A stretch of DNA of 64,000 nt, taken from NCBI RefSeq assembly GCF_900106995.1, contig NZ_FNOK01000011.1:1-64000 (forward strand). Direction: 5' to 3'. Each line of letters opens with the position of its first letter. The stretch's first letter is position 1. This document shows, in pieces, positions 22,010-30,686 of this stretch. The notes beneath the pieces are model-generated. The model ran no database searches, had not been told where the DNA came from, and saw only the letters and a list, made by a program, of their open reading frames with translations. Made by a program: the position numbers and the translations under genes. This stretch comes from Saccharopolyspora shandongensis. Lineage in GTDB: Bacteria; Actinomycetota; Actinomycetes; Mycobacteriales; Pseudonocardiaceae.

Positions 22010-22582
22010 TCAGACCACCTCCTCCGCGGACAGCGTCTTTCGCAGCCGGGCCAACGCGCGGTGTTGAGCCACGCGTACCGCGCCCGGCGTCGAACCGACC
22101 GCTTCGGCGGTTTCCTCCGCCGACAACCCGACGACCACCCGGAGCAGCAGGATTTCCCGCTGCTTGGCCGGGAGGACGCGAAGTAGCTGCGCCATCCTGC
22201 CCGAAAGCTCACCCTGCATGGCCCGCTGCTCCGGTCCGGCCTCGGATTCCGGGGTGTCCGGAACATCGGCCACCGGTTCGGAGCGGTTGCGGGCCAACGC
22301 GCGGTGCGCATCAGCAACCTTGTGCGCGGCGATGCCGTACACGAACGCCAGGAACGGACGACCCTGGTCCTTGTAAGTGGGCAGCGCGGTCAGCACCGCG
22401 AGGCACACTTCCTGGGCCACGTCGTCCGCCGAAGCGAACGACCTCTCGTTTCGTCCGACTCTGGCGCGGCAGTACCGCACCACCAAAGGACGGATTTCGG
22501 CCAGCAAGCGCTCGATCGACTGACGATCGCCGTCGACGGCGGCGCCTACAAGAGCGTCCAGCCCGTCCCCCACGTTGGTCAT
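22010..22582 (-). CDS. sigD: ECF-type RNA polymerase sigma factor SigD
   Basis: A 190-residue ECF sigma factor. Region 2 is SFASADDVAQEVCLAVLTAL with the core-binding GRPFLAFVYGIAAHKVADA. Region 4 is LLRVLPAKQREILLLRVVVG, then LSAEETAEAVGSTPGAVRVAQ. It directs polymerase to a stress or stationary-phase regulon and is inhibited by RsdA encoded immediately downstream. ATG 22582 gives the family length; a longer frame to 22654 adds an unlikely basic leader. A long nested hairpin lies upstream (22921-22989). Confidence 0.92.
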   Translation of the reverse strand: MTNVGDGLDALVGAAVDGDRQSIERLLAEIRPLVVRYCRARVGRNERSFASADDVAQEVCLAVLTALPTYKDQGRPFLAFVYGIAAHKVADAHRALARNRSEPVADVPDTPESEAGPEQRAMQGELSGRMAQLLRVLPAKQREILLLRVVVGLSAEETAEAVGSTPGAVRVAQHRALARLRKTLSAEEVV

Positions 22583-23107
22583 CGCAGACAGCAGCCCTGG
22601 TGTTACGCGTTCAAGCGATTCGGATTTGTCCGGCGGAGATCGCGTGCGCCGCACGCCGCGCCGAGCTCACCGTACCGGCCAAGGGGCGATCGTTGAACAG
22701 GGAGTGGATGGAGGGGGCCGTCGTCGTCACACATTCAGAGATACCAGACGGCACACCCGGCGGCGTTTGCCCAGGCCATCGGGATCATGGTGGACCGCCG
22801 AAGAAGATTCGAGAGGATCTTCACAGGGGTCGCACGACCGGGTGATCGCGCCACTTTCGGAGTATCTGCACCGATTGCCGCGAAAGCCGGTTTCGTCCCG
22901 AAATGTCCCGATCGAAATGACTGTGGCTCGCGTCACTTCGGGTGTCGCACCCCGAAACGGGGTCTCATCCGAAGTGACGCGAGCCACAGGCGCACTCGTA
23001 ACGTCAGCTCGCTCCAAGCCAACGTCCTCGCCGAGCACCGGCAGCTCGGACTGGATCTGCCGGTGCGCTCCGATCGGCAGGCGCGCGGTGATCACCGCGC
23101 GCGACGA
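22583..23107. other. Non-coding region between bldM and sigD
   Basis: No convincing gene is present in these 525 bases; short open frames lack ribosome sites and family resemblance. It holds the strong nested hairpin at 22921-22989 and presumably the sigD promoter. Confidence 0.7.
22921..22989 (-). terminator. Long nested hairpin between bldM and sigD
   Basis: CTGTGGCTCGCGTCACTTCGG pairs perfectly over 21 bp with 22969-22989. Its loop contains a second hairpin, ACCCCG-AAA-CGGGGT (22949-22963). It lies 119 nt past the bldM stop and 339 nt before sigD. It could end bldM transcription or attenuate read-through into sigD. Confidence 0.6.
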
Positions 23108-23704
23108 TCAGGCGACGAGGCCGCGGCGGAAACCGTGCGCAACTGCCTGCGCGCGGTCGCGCACGCCGAGCTTCCGGAAAAGCCGGCGAGCATGGGTCTT
23201 GACCGTGTCCTCCGAGAGGTAGAGCTCCCGGCCGATCTGGCCGTTACTCTTGCCCTGGCTCATGCCGCGCAGCACCTGGAGCTCGCGCTCCGTCAGCTGC
23301 ACGCCCGGGTCGGACGGTTGCCGGGGTGCGGGCACCGAGGTGCTCGCCAACGTGTGCGCCAGTGCCGCCACCAACTCCGGCCGGGACGCATCCCAGCGGA
23401 GGTAGCCGCGGGCACCACCGGCGATCGCGGCGGCGATGCTGGCCGCGTCGTCCGGAGCACCGAACACGATCACGTTTGCTTGCGGATGGGCAGAGACGAG
23501 CCTGCGGGTGGCCTCGACGCCGTTCGGCACCGCGCGCTGGGTGCCTACCAGGACGACGTCGACGGCCTGCCTCGAGAAGCGGGCCAGCAGCTCGTCACCG
23601 TGCGCTACGCAATCAATTCGACTCACTCCGGGGACAGCAGACATCACACGAGTGAGCCCTTCCCGGACGCTACGTCGGTCATCGCAGATCAGGACCGTCG
23701 TCAC
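23108..23704 (-). CDS. bldM: BldM-like orphan LuxR-family response regulator with degenerate receiver
   Basis: A 198-residue DNA-binding regulator. The C-terminal HTH is nearly the BldM signature (LSEDTVKTHARRLFRKLGVR, AVAHGFRRGLVA). BldM controls aerial development in Streptomyces and there, as here, sits beside a sigma gene and whiD. The receiver keeps the acidic pair (CDD, residues 7-9) but position 54 is Gly where BldM has the phospho-acceptor Asp (VVLVGTQRAVPNG). The usual Lys is replaced in GYLRWDAS (Trp about 104), and the Thr position is Gly. Control by phosphorylation is therefore unlikely. GTG start with AGGAAGGAG upstream. Confidence 0.85.
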   Translation of the reverse strand: MTTVLICDDRRSVREGLTRVMSAVPGVSRIDCVAHGDELLARFSRQAVDVVLVGTQRAVPNGVEATRRLVSAHPQANVIVFGAPDDAASIAAAIAGGARGYLRWDASRPELVAALAHTLASTSVPAPRQPSDPGVQLTERELQVLRGMSQGKSNGQIGRELYLSEDTVKTHARRLFRKLGVRDRAQAVAHGFRRGLVA

Positions 23705-24013
23705 GGGAACTCCTTCCTGCAGGCGAGTGACGTTCCAACTCCCCTATCGGACGCAGGGGCCAAAACCTTGACACGATCCGGTGCTTAATCCGTTAAGAAA
23801 TTTTGTATCGCCCCGATCTGGGGTCGGTTCACTGGAACGGAGCAGGCCGTCGGGACCAGCCCACCCACTACTCCGGGAAGCCGCCGGCCACGCGCCGTAC
23901 CTGCAGTATTCACCCGATCGCACCCAGTCGTGACCGCAGTTTCGCCCGTCCGCACGAACACCGTAACCCCACCCGCACACCGAGTGTGTGATTTATGACA
24001 CAGAGAGCTTAAC
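23705..24013. promoter_or_regulatory. Regulatory region upstream of bldM
   Basis: A 309-base region without a gene and with AT-richer patches (around 23780-23815 and 23985-24010). TGTGA-TTTATG-ACACA at 23987-24002 resembles a CRP-type site (TGTGA-N6-TCACA) with one half degenerate. It is far upstream of bldM and abuts the 3' end of the MerR-type gene, so its role is uncertain. Confidence 0.35.
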
Positions 24014-25117
24014 TCAGCCCAGCACGGTCTCGGAAACACGCGCAACAGCCGTCTCCAGCGAATCGAGGAGCTCCACGTGTGCGGGCAGCGTCTGCTGCGC
24101 CCACCCGGCGCCCGCCACGAACGCACGGGCGCGCTGACGGGTGATCGGGATGTCGTCGAGCACCCGCGAAGAGGCGTAGTGCGACTGGTCGGCCCAGAGC
24201 ACCACGGCGGCCGGAGCGGAGCGGCGCACCGCGGCGGCGAGCCCTTCGCGCGGCAGCGCGGCGCCGAACAGCCGGTGACCGACGCGGTTGGCCGCGAGCG
24301 CCGCGGCCAGCGCCACGAGTTCGAGCTCCTGCACTTCGCCGGGCACCGGGGCGAGCACCACCGGGCGCGGGTTGACCGGGGCCGGCGCGGTCGCGATCAC
24401 CGAGCGCAGCGCGGTGGACGCGCAGTCGACCAGCAGCTGCAGGACCTCGATGCCGGAGCCGGACCGCTGCCGCCGCTCGCTGACCGCGCGCAGCACCGGC
24501 TGCAGCATGCCCCGCCAGGTCTCCACGACGCCGTCGCTGCCCATCGACTCGATCAGCAGCCGCTGCACGGACCAGGAGTCCAGCGCGAGCGCCGCGCGCC
24601 CCAGGCCGCGGGCACTCGGCCCGGCCCCGGTGAGCTTGAGCCCGCGCCCGCCGGTGTTCGAGCCGCCGGCCAATTCGATGTCGCCCGCGCCGCCGAGCAC
24701 GCCGGACAGCATCATCGGCCCGTCGCCGGATCCGTCCGGCTGCGTTTGCCGCTCGGTCGCGTCGGGGTATCGCTGCGGCAGCGGCGCGGCGACGGTGCGG
24801 GCGTAGCGGGCGGCCTCCATCGGCGAGGCACCGCGCAGCAGCGCGCGTTGCATCTGCTCCAGGCGAGCGATGTCGTCCGGGCCGTAGCGGCGGTGCCGAC
24901 CGCTGGTGTGATCGCTGGGCCCGAGTCCGTACCGGCGGTCCCAGGTGCGCAGCGTGGCGGGTGCCACACCGAGCCGGCGGGCCACCGCGGCGACGCTCAG
25001 GCGCGGCTGATCGGCCGACGCGGCGCCATCCGGACCTTCGACCAGCTCCGGATCGTCGCTCGGGATGGGGGCGTCCTGCCCCTGCACAGGTTCCGGCCGC
25101 GTCGTCACGCGGGACAT
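24014..25117 (-). CDS. MerR-family regulator with degenerate cobalamin-binding-like domain
   Basis: A 367-residue regulator. The N-terminal MerR HTH is about 45-110 (SVAAVARRLGVAPATLRTWD, RRYGLGPSDHTSG). The C-terminal half resembles the helical plus Rossmann cobalamin-binding region of CarH/LitR regulators. The cobalamin ligands appear lost: the helical-bundle Glu-His pair reads GSGIEVLQLL, and the DxHxxG-type loop reads GEVQELELVAL with Gln for His. It probably senses something other than B12 or acts constitutively. It lies between bldM and whiD and is divergent from whiD, so a developmental role is plausible. ATG 25117 is preferred; the frame extends to 25180. Confidence 0.8.
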   Translation of the reverse strand: MSRVTTRPEPVQGQDAPIPSDDPELVEGPDGAASADQPRLSVAAVARRLGVAPATLRTWDRRYGLGPSDHTSGRHRRYGPDDIARLEQMQRALLRGASPMEAARYARTVAAPLPQRYPDATERQTQPDGSGDGPMMLSGVLGGAGDIELAGGSNTGGRGLKLTGAGPSARGLGRAALALDSWSVQRLLIESMGSDGVVETWRGMLQPVLRAVSERRQRSGSGIEVLQLLVDCASTALRSVIATAPAPVNPRPVVLAPVPGEVQELELVALAAALAANRVGHRLFGAALPREGLAAAVRRSAPAAVVLWADQSHYASSRVLDDIPITRQRARAFVAGAGWAQQTLPAHVELLDSLETAVARVSETVLG

Positions 25118-25313
25118 GTTCCGGTTCCGGCCCGTGGAGGGCAAGCCGTTGGGCGTCGATCTTGGTCGGCCAAAGATCACTCCAACGATGAACAGCTTTT
25201 GGCTCGATAAGGGTTGAACAAGTTTTGGCGCGGTTCTACGGTCGGATCATGCGAGGCTGCGGCCGCCGGCCGTAGCGGGGAGGGGACCCACCGCTTAGGA
25301 GGTGGTTTGCGCA

Positions 25314-25619
25314 ATGGCAGACACTCGACGTCTTCCAGGACCGAACGCCGATATCTGGGATTGGCAGATACGGGGATCCTGTCGAGGCATGGACAGCGCG
25401 TACTTCTTTCATCCCGACGGCGAGCGCGGCCCGGCGCGAGCCCGGCGCGAGGCGAAGGCGAAAGAGGTATGCCAGCACTGTCCGGTGATCGCGCAGTGCC
25501 GGACGCACGCGCTAGCCGTTCAGGAGCCGTACGGCATCTGGGGCGGGCTGTCGGAATCGGAGCGGGAAGTGATCATCAAGGCGCGCAAGCGCCAGCAGCT
25601 GGCGGTCGCGGCCAGCTGA
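25314..25619 (+). CDS. whiB3: WhiB-family iron-sulfur regulator (WhiD/WhiB3 type)
   Basis: A 101-residue Wbl protein with the four cluster-binding cysteines C23, C53, C56 and C62 (EVCQHCPVIAQC) and the turn motif GIWGG near 74-78, followed by a basic C-terminus KARKRQQ. WhiB3/WhiD proteins carry a redox- and NO-sensitive 4Fe-4S cluster and bind the principal sigma factor. The neighbourhood (groEL1 on one side, bldM/sigD on the other) matches whiB3 in Mycobacterium and whiD in Streptomyces. The ATG has a strong AGGAGGTG. Confidence 0.95.
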   Translation: MADTRRLPGPNADIWDWQIRGSCRGMDSAYFFHPDGERGPARARREAKAKEVCQHCPVIAQCRTHALAVQEPYGIWGGLSESEREVIIKARKRQQLAVAAS

Positions 25620-25712
25620 CGCGCTTGTGCCGGCCGCCGCGTCGCGGATCGCGGGCGGCCGCCGGAGTCGGATGGCTACGAGGGGCGTCATTCGGCTCCG
25701 GGTAGGACGAAG

Positions 25713-25753
25713 AGATCGGGGCGGTACCCACGCCGTGGGTACCGCCCCGATCT
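25713..25753. terminator. Bidirectional terminator between whiB3 and groEL1
   Basis: AGATCGGGGCGGTACCCACG and its exact reverse complement flank one base, between convergent genes, with TT following. Confidence 0.88.
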
Positions 25754-25796
25754 TCATGGCGTTCAGCCGGGCCGCGCCCGGCTCACGTGCGCCGGC

Positions 25797-27434
<1,638 letters not shown>

Positions 27435-27560
27435 TCATGGATGCCTTTGGGGTCTTCGCTCTTGTCCTTGAAGCGGCGAAGCCGCTCAGCCCACCTGCGC
27501 AACCGGCACCGCCGCCACGCAGAACGAGCCCAGCGAAAGACTCTTGCCCCGGATATGCGA

Positions 27561-27595
27561 CCGCCCCGGGGTCCCGGTCGGGACCGCCGGGGCGG
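27561..27595 (-). terminator. Hairpin between groES and groEL1
   Basis: CCGCCCCGGGGTCCCG pairs with CGGGACCGCCGGGGCGG (one bulge). Placed 22 nt past groES, it probably reduces read-through so that groES exceeds groEL1. Confidence 0.6.
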
Positions 27596-27616
27596 CATTG
27601 CTCGCGTAGTGCAGCG

Positions 27617-27907
27617 TCAGTTGACGACGGCCAGCACGTCGCGGGCGGAGAGGATCAGGTACTCCTCGCCGTTGTACTTGACCTCGGTGCCGCCGTACTT
27701 GGAGTAGATGACGACGTCGCCTTCCTTGACATCCACCGGGATGCGGTTGCCCTTGTCGTCGACGCGACCCGGGCCGACGGCCAGAACCTTGCCCTCCTGG
27801 GGCTTTTCCTTGGCGGTGTCCGGGATCACGATGCCGGACGCAGTCGTCGTCTCGGCCTCGCTCGCCTGGACCACGATCTTGTCCTCAAGCGGCTTAATGC
27901 TCGCCAC
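27617..27907 (-). CDS. groES: Co-chaperonin GroES
   Basis: A 96-residue GroES ([16 protein letters not shown]; mobile loop [33 protein letters not shown]). It caps the GroEL ring. It is the first gene of the groESL1 transcript with a CIRCE element about 105-130 nt upstream. Confidence 0.98.
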   Translation of the reverse strand: MASIKPLEDKIVVQASEAETTTASGIVIPDTAKEKPQEGKVLAVGPGRVDDKGNRIPVDVKEGDVVIYSKYGGTEVKYNGEEYLILSARDVLAVVN

Positions 27908-28010
27908 GGTGTGACCTCCACCTTCTGGGGCCTTCGAAGCGTTGTCTGGGTTAAGACGGCTCCGTGGCTCCCCGTCGTCGCGGGTGCCGGGGCGCTGCGG
28001 CGCCGTTCTG

Positions 28011-28037
28011 CTAGCACTCTACCCATGAGAGTGCCAA
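28011..28037 (-). promoter_or_regulatory. CIRCE operator (HrcA site) of groESL1
   Basis: CTAGCACTC-N9-GAGTGCCAA matches the CIRCE consensus TTAGCACTC-N9-GAGTGCTAA, including the exact 9-nt spacer. The HrcA repressor of the heat-shock regulon binds this. Confidence 0.9.
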
Positions 28038-28475
28038 CGCTCAACAACAACCCTCTTCTCCGACCTCCCGGCGTGTCGACCGCCCCAGATCGTCGAGCCG
28101 GAGCGAGACCGGGAAGGGCTCAGCCGCAACGAATCGACCAGCGATGCAGCCGCCGTCCTGACAGCCGGAAGTCTCCGTCAGATGACAGTCAAGCAGAGTC
28201 GACGGCGCCCCGAGGCCTCACCGAGCGCGATGTAGTCATCGACGGCCGGCAGGCTGGGGACGAATGGCAGGTCGATCATCGGCGCGCTCCGGCTACCCGA
28301 CGGATTCGATTCGGTTCGGACCGTAGCGAACCGGACCTGCGGGGCCGCCACCTGGGAAGTTGTCACGGACGATCAGCTGTGCGTGATCTTCGCTGGTAGA
28401 TCGCCATGCGGGAAATGTCACCAATGCCACGAGGTGGTTCACACCAAGGCGGTTCGGTGCCCTAGGTTGCCAGGC
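28038..28475. other. Non-coding region upstream of groES
   Basis: I see no supported gene in these 438 bases. A 62-codon minus-strand frame (28178-28366) has no ribosome site or family resemblance. Confidence 0.5.
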
Positions 28476-28586
28476 ATGCCCGCCCTCTCCAAGCCCGCGA
28501 ACCGCCCCTGGGAGCGCCGCCCCCGGCCCGCGCGCCCGCCCGGCCCGCCCGGCCCGCCGACCCGAGCCGGGTGGCGGCCGAAATGA
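28476..28586 (+). CDS. Candidate small Pro/Arg-rich protein (leaderless)
   Basis: A 36-codon frame (MPALSKPANRPWERRPRPAR, then Pro/Gly repeats, ending GWRPK). A TAGGTT hexamer at 28463-28468 lies 7 nt before the ATG, the spacing of actinobacterial leaderless promoters. The reading is extremely GC-rich and could be chance; no family is recognised. It is convergent with the DUF5313 gene. Confidence 0.3.
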   Translation: MPALSKPANRPWERRPRPARPPGPPGPPTRAGWRPK

Positions 28587-28596
28587 CGTCGCGAGC

Positions 28597-29001
28597 TCAC
28601 CGCTCCGGCTGGTTGCGGTAGAGCTCGGCGTACCGATCCGCCCGCTGGGCGCGGATCGCGGCCTGCCCCTCCTCGCGCACTGCTCTTCCCGTGCCCATCG
28701 GGTAACCGTGCTTCGTGAGCCGGTACTCGCTGGTGTGCTCCATGTACGACAGCGAGTACCAGAGCGCCAGGATGACCCCGCCGAGCACCGACATCGCCCG
28801 GATCCAGAACGGCCCGGGCAGCAGCAGGAAGAGCAGTCCCGGGGAGATCTGGACCAGGCTGCGGGCGATGTGCCGCAGCACCCAGGTCCGGCACGTGATG
28901 TCGTACAGGACCCACTCCCGGCACTTGGCCGGCAGCCGGCCGCCGAAGGCGTACCAGATCCACTGCACCGGGTTGGGCCGGATTCGTCCGTCAGCGGCCA
29001 C
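28597..29001 (-). CDS. DUF5313 family membrane protein
   Basis: A 134-residue protein with the family N-terminus NPVQWIWYAFGGRLP, a hydrophobic hairpin about 52-86 (GLLFLLLPGPFWIRAMSVLG) and a conserved C-terminal YRLTKHGYPMGTG. It is actinobacterial and its function is unknown. GTG start 29001 has AGGAGG close upstream. Its promoter faces the OhrR-type regulator across a double palindrome, so peroxide control is possible. Confidence 0.75.
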   Translation of the reverse strand: MAADGRIRPNPVQWIWYAFGGRLPAKCREWVLYDITCRTWVLRHIARSLVQISPGLLFLLLPGPFWIRAMSVLGGVILALWYSLSYMEHTSEYRLTKHGYPMGTGRAVREEGQAAIRAQRADRYAELYRNQPER

Positions 29002-29040
29002 GTCCCCTCCTTCGCCGAAGCTCCCGAGAACAACCTATAT

Positions 29041-29068
29041 GCTAATCATTAGCACGCTAATGATTAGC
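29041..29068. promoter_or_regulatory. Double palindromic operator of the OhrR-type regulator
   Basis: GCTAATCATTAGC (29041-29053) and GCTAATGATTAGC (29056-29068) are two perfect 13-bp palindromes two bases apart, together forming a larger near-palindrome between divergent genes. AT-rich spaced dyads of this kind are typical MarR/OhrR sites. Confidence 0.75.
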
Positions 29069-29103
29069 GTGATTGCGGGCACCCCGGCCAGAAGGAGACC
29101 TCG

Positions 29104-29565
29104 ATGAACCAGATCGACCTCGGCGAGGACCCGCTCGCCCTCGATCGCCAGGTGTGCTTCGCGCTGTCCGTCGCCTCGCGCAACGTCATCTCCGTCTACC
29201 GGCCGCTGCTCGCGCCGCTCGGCCTGACGCACCCGCAGTACCTCGTGATGCTCGCGCTGTGGGAGCAGTCGCCGAGATCGGTGAAGGACCTCTGCGGCGC
29301 CCTCCACGCCGACCCCGCGACGTTGTCGCCGCTGCTCAAGCGCCTCGAATCGATCGGCTACCTGGAACGGCGCCGCAGCACCGAGGACGAGCGGTTGCTC
29401 GCCGTCGAGCTGACCGGGAAGGGCCGGGAACTCCGCGCGGAGGCCGAGAAGATCCCGTACCGCGTGGTCGAGCTCCTCGGCATGGAGGTCGTCGAGCTGG
29501 AGCAGCTCCACGGCGCGCTGAGCAAGGTGATCGCGGCGACCCGGCGCGCCCTCGACGCCGGTTGA
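29104..29565 (+). CDS. OhrR-type MarR-family redox regulator
   Basis: A 153-residue winged-helix repressor. It shows the OhrR signature: reactive Cys about 18 (LDRQVCFALSVASRNV), then YRPLLAPLGLTHPQYLVMLA and the recognition region ATLSPLLKRLE plus wing RRRSTEDERLL. OhrR loses DNA binding when organic hydroperoxides oxidise this Cys. The usual target gene ohr is not adjacent or elsewhere in the window; the only gene sharing the operator is the divergent DUF5313 gene. Confidence 0.88.
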   Translation: MNQIDLGEDPLALDRQVCFALSVASRNVISVYRPLLAPLGLTHPQYLVMLALWEQSPRSVKDLCGALHADPATLSPLLKRLESIGYLERRRSTEDERLLAVELTGKGRELRAEAEKIPYRVVELLGMEVVELEQLHGALSKVIAATRRALDAG

Positions 29566-29997
29566 CGCTGAGCCGATCGATCCGGCAGCGGCTGGGCCGA
29601 ACGGGTTTCACGACTTGCTTCGGCTGTCCCATTTCGTCGGGAATTCACCAAACTCTCTTCTGGTGTCGGTACTTTCGTGCGCTCGATCGCGCCACAGTCG
29701 AGCCCCGGACGACTCCCGCAGGACCCGGACCGGTCGATCACCGGCGCCGAGCAGGAGAAGTGGATCATCGACTGCCGTACGCGTCGAAGAAGGACGCTCC
29801 GGCGGAGACCGCGAAGTCGTTCGTCGTCGAGGACGGCAACCCAGTGCTCAACCCGGCCTGACACTTGATCGTCCACTGTGGATAACTGGGCGAATGCCGT
29901 CAGGCGGTCGATCGCTCGTGAGTGTTTTGGAGCGCTGTGACACTCCAAAACACTCACGAGGACGATCGCCTGGTGCACTCGATGGCACACTTGTCCG
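29566..29997. other. Region with gene remnant and hairpin repeat
   Basis: No intact gene. A stretch around 29770-29861 reads PYASKKDAPAETAKSFVVED and then stops; it looks like the tail of a protein whose upstream part is missing. A TTTTGGAG-type hairpin follows at 29915-29960. Confidence 0.4.
29915..29960. repeat. TTTTGGAG hairpin repeat, copy 1
   Basis: CTCGTGAGTGTTTTGGAG pairs perfectly with CTCCAAAACACTCACGAG around a 10-nt loop; weaker pairing extends to about 29903-29970. A second copy lies at 36295-36338 with a changed but still paired stem. Confidence 0.75.
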
Positions 29998-30585
29998 GTG
30001 CGTGGACTTCGGAAGGGACTCGCCGCGCTGGCCGGACTCGGGATCGCGGCGGCGCTGCCCTCGGCATGGGCGCTGGCGCGCAGCGCCCGCCGCATCAGCA
30101 CGGTCCAGGACGCGCCCGCGACCGAGTACGCGCTGGTGCTCGGTGCGGGAGTGCGCTGGGACGGCCTGCCGAGCCGCATCCTGCAGGGGCGGCTGAACGT
30201 GGCGCGGGAGCTGTTCGAGGCGGGCCGGGTCCGGCGCATCATCGTCAGCGGCAGCCCGGAATCCCGCGGGCACAGCGAACCCGTCGTGATGCGGCACCAC
30301 CTCGTGTCGCACGGGATTCCCGCCGCCGCGGTGGTGCTGGACGAGTCCGGTGTGGACACCTGGGCGTCCTGCCGGCGGGCGGCCGAGGACTTCGGGCTGC
30401 GCGAGGTCACCGTGGTGACCACCCGGTTCCACCTGCGCCGCGCGGTCGCGCTGTGCCGCCGGGCGGGCATCGACGCCCACGGCGTCGGCCACGACGCGGC
30501 GGCCGACGGCCTGCGCCGGGTCTCCGCCCGCGGCGCCCGCCGCGAGTTCCTCGCCACCGCCAAGGCGTTCTGGTGGCGCCGCTGA
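29998..30585 (+). CDS. SanA/YdcF-family membrane-anchored protein (DUF218)
   Basis: A 195-residue protein: N-terminal membrane segment (about 5-28), then a DUF218 domain with YALVLGAGVRWDGLPSRILQ, GRVRRIIVSGSPES and EVTVVTTRFHLRRAV. SanA-type proteins affect envelope permeability to large antibiotics; the biochemical activity is unknown. The GTG 29998 start is used, with no clear ribosome site, so the message may be leaderless. Confidence 0.82.
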   Translation: MRGLRKGLAALAGLGIAAALPSAWALARSARRISTVQDAPATEYALVLGAGVRWDGLPSRILQGRLNVARELFEAGRVRRIIVSGSPESRGHSEPVVMRHHLVSHGIPAAAVVLDESGVDTWASCRRAAEDFGLREVTVVTTRFHLRRAVALCRRAGIDAHGVGHDAAADGLRRVSARGARREFLATAKAFWWRR

Positions 30586-30686
30586 TCACAATCGGTGATC
30601 GTCCGTGACGGTGGGCAAGATTCCGGGCGGCGGGCAACCTGGGCGAAACTTCGGGCGATATCAGCACATCCTTGCCGAATAGGGGT

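Noticed and set aside
22727..23095. 122-codon minus-strand frame between bldM and sigD.
   Set aside because: It runs through the nested hairpin, has no ribosome site and no family features.
23766..23800. TTGACA-like plus-strand promoter near 23768.
   Set aside because: No plus-strand gene follows; the adjacent genes are on the minus strand.
28178..28366. 62-codon minus-strand frame upstream of groES.
   Set aside because: No ribosome site and no recognisable domain.
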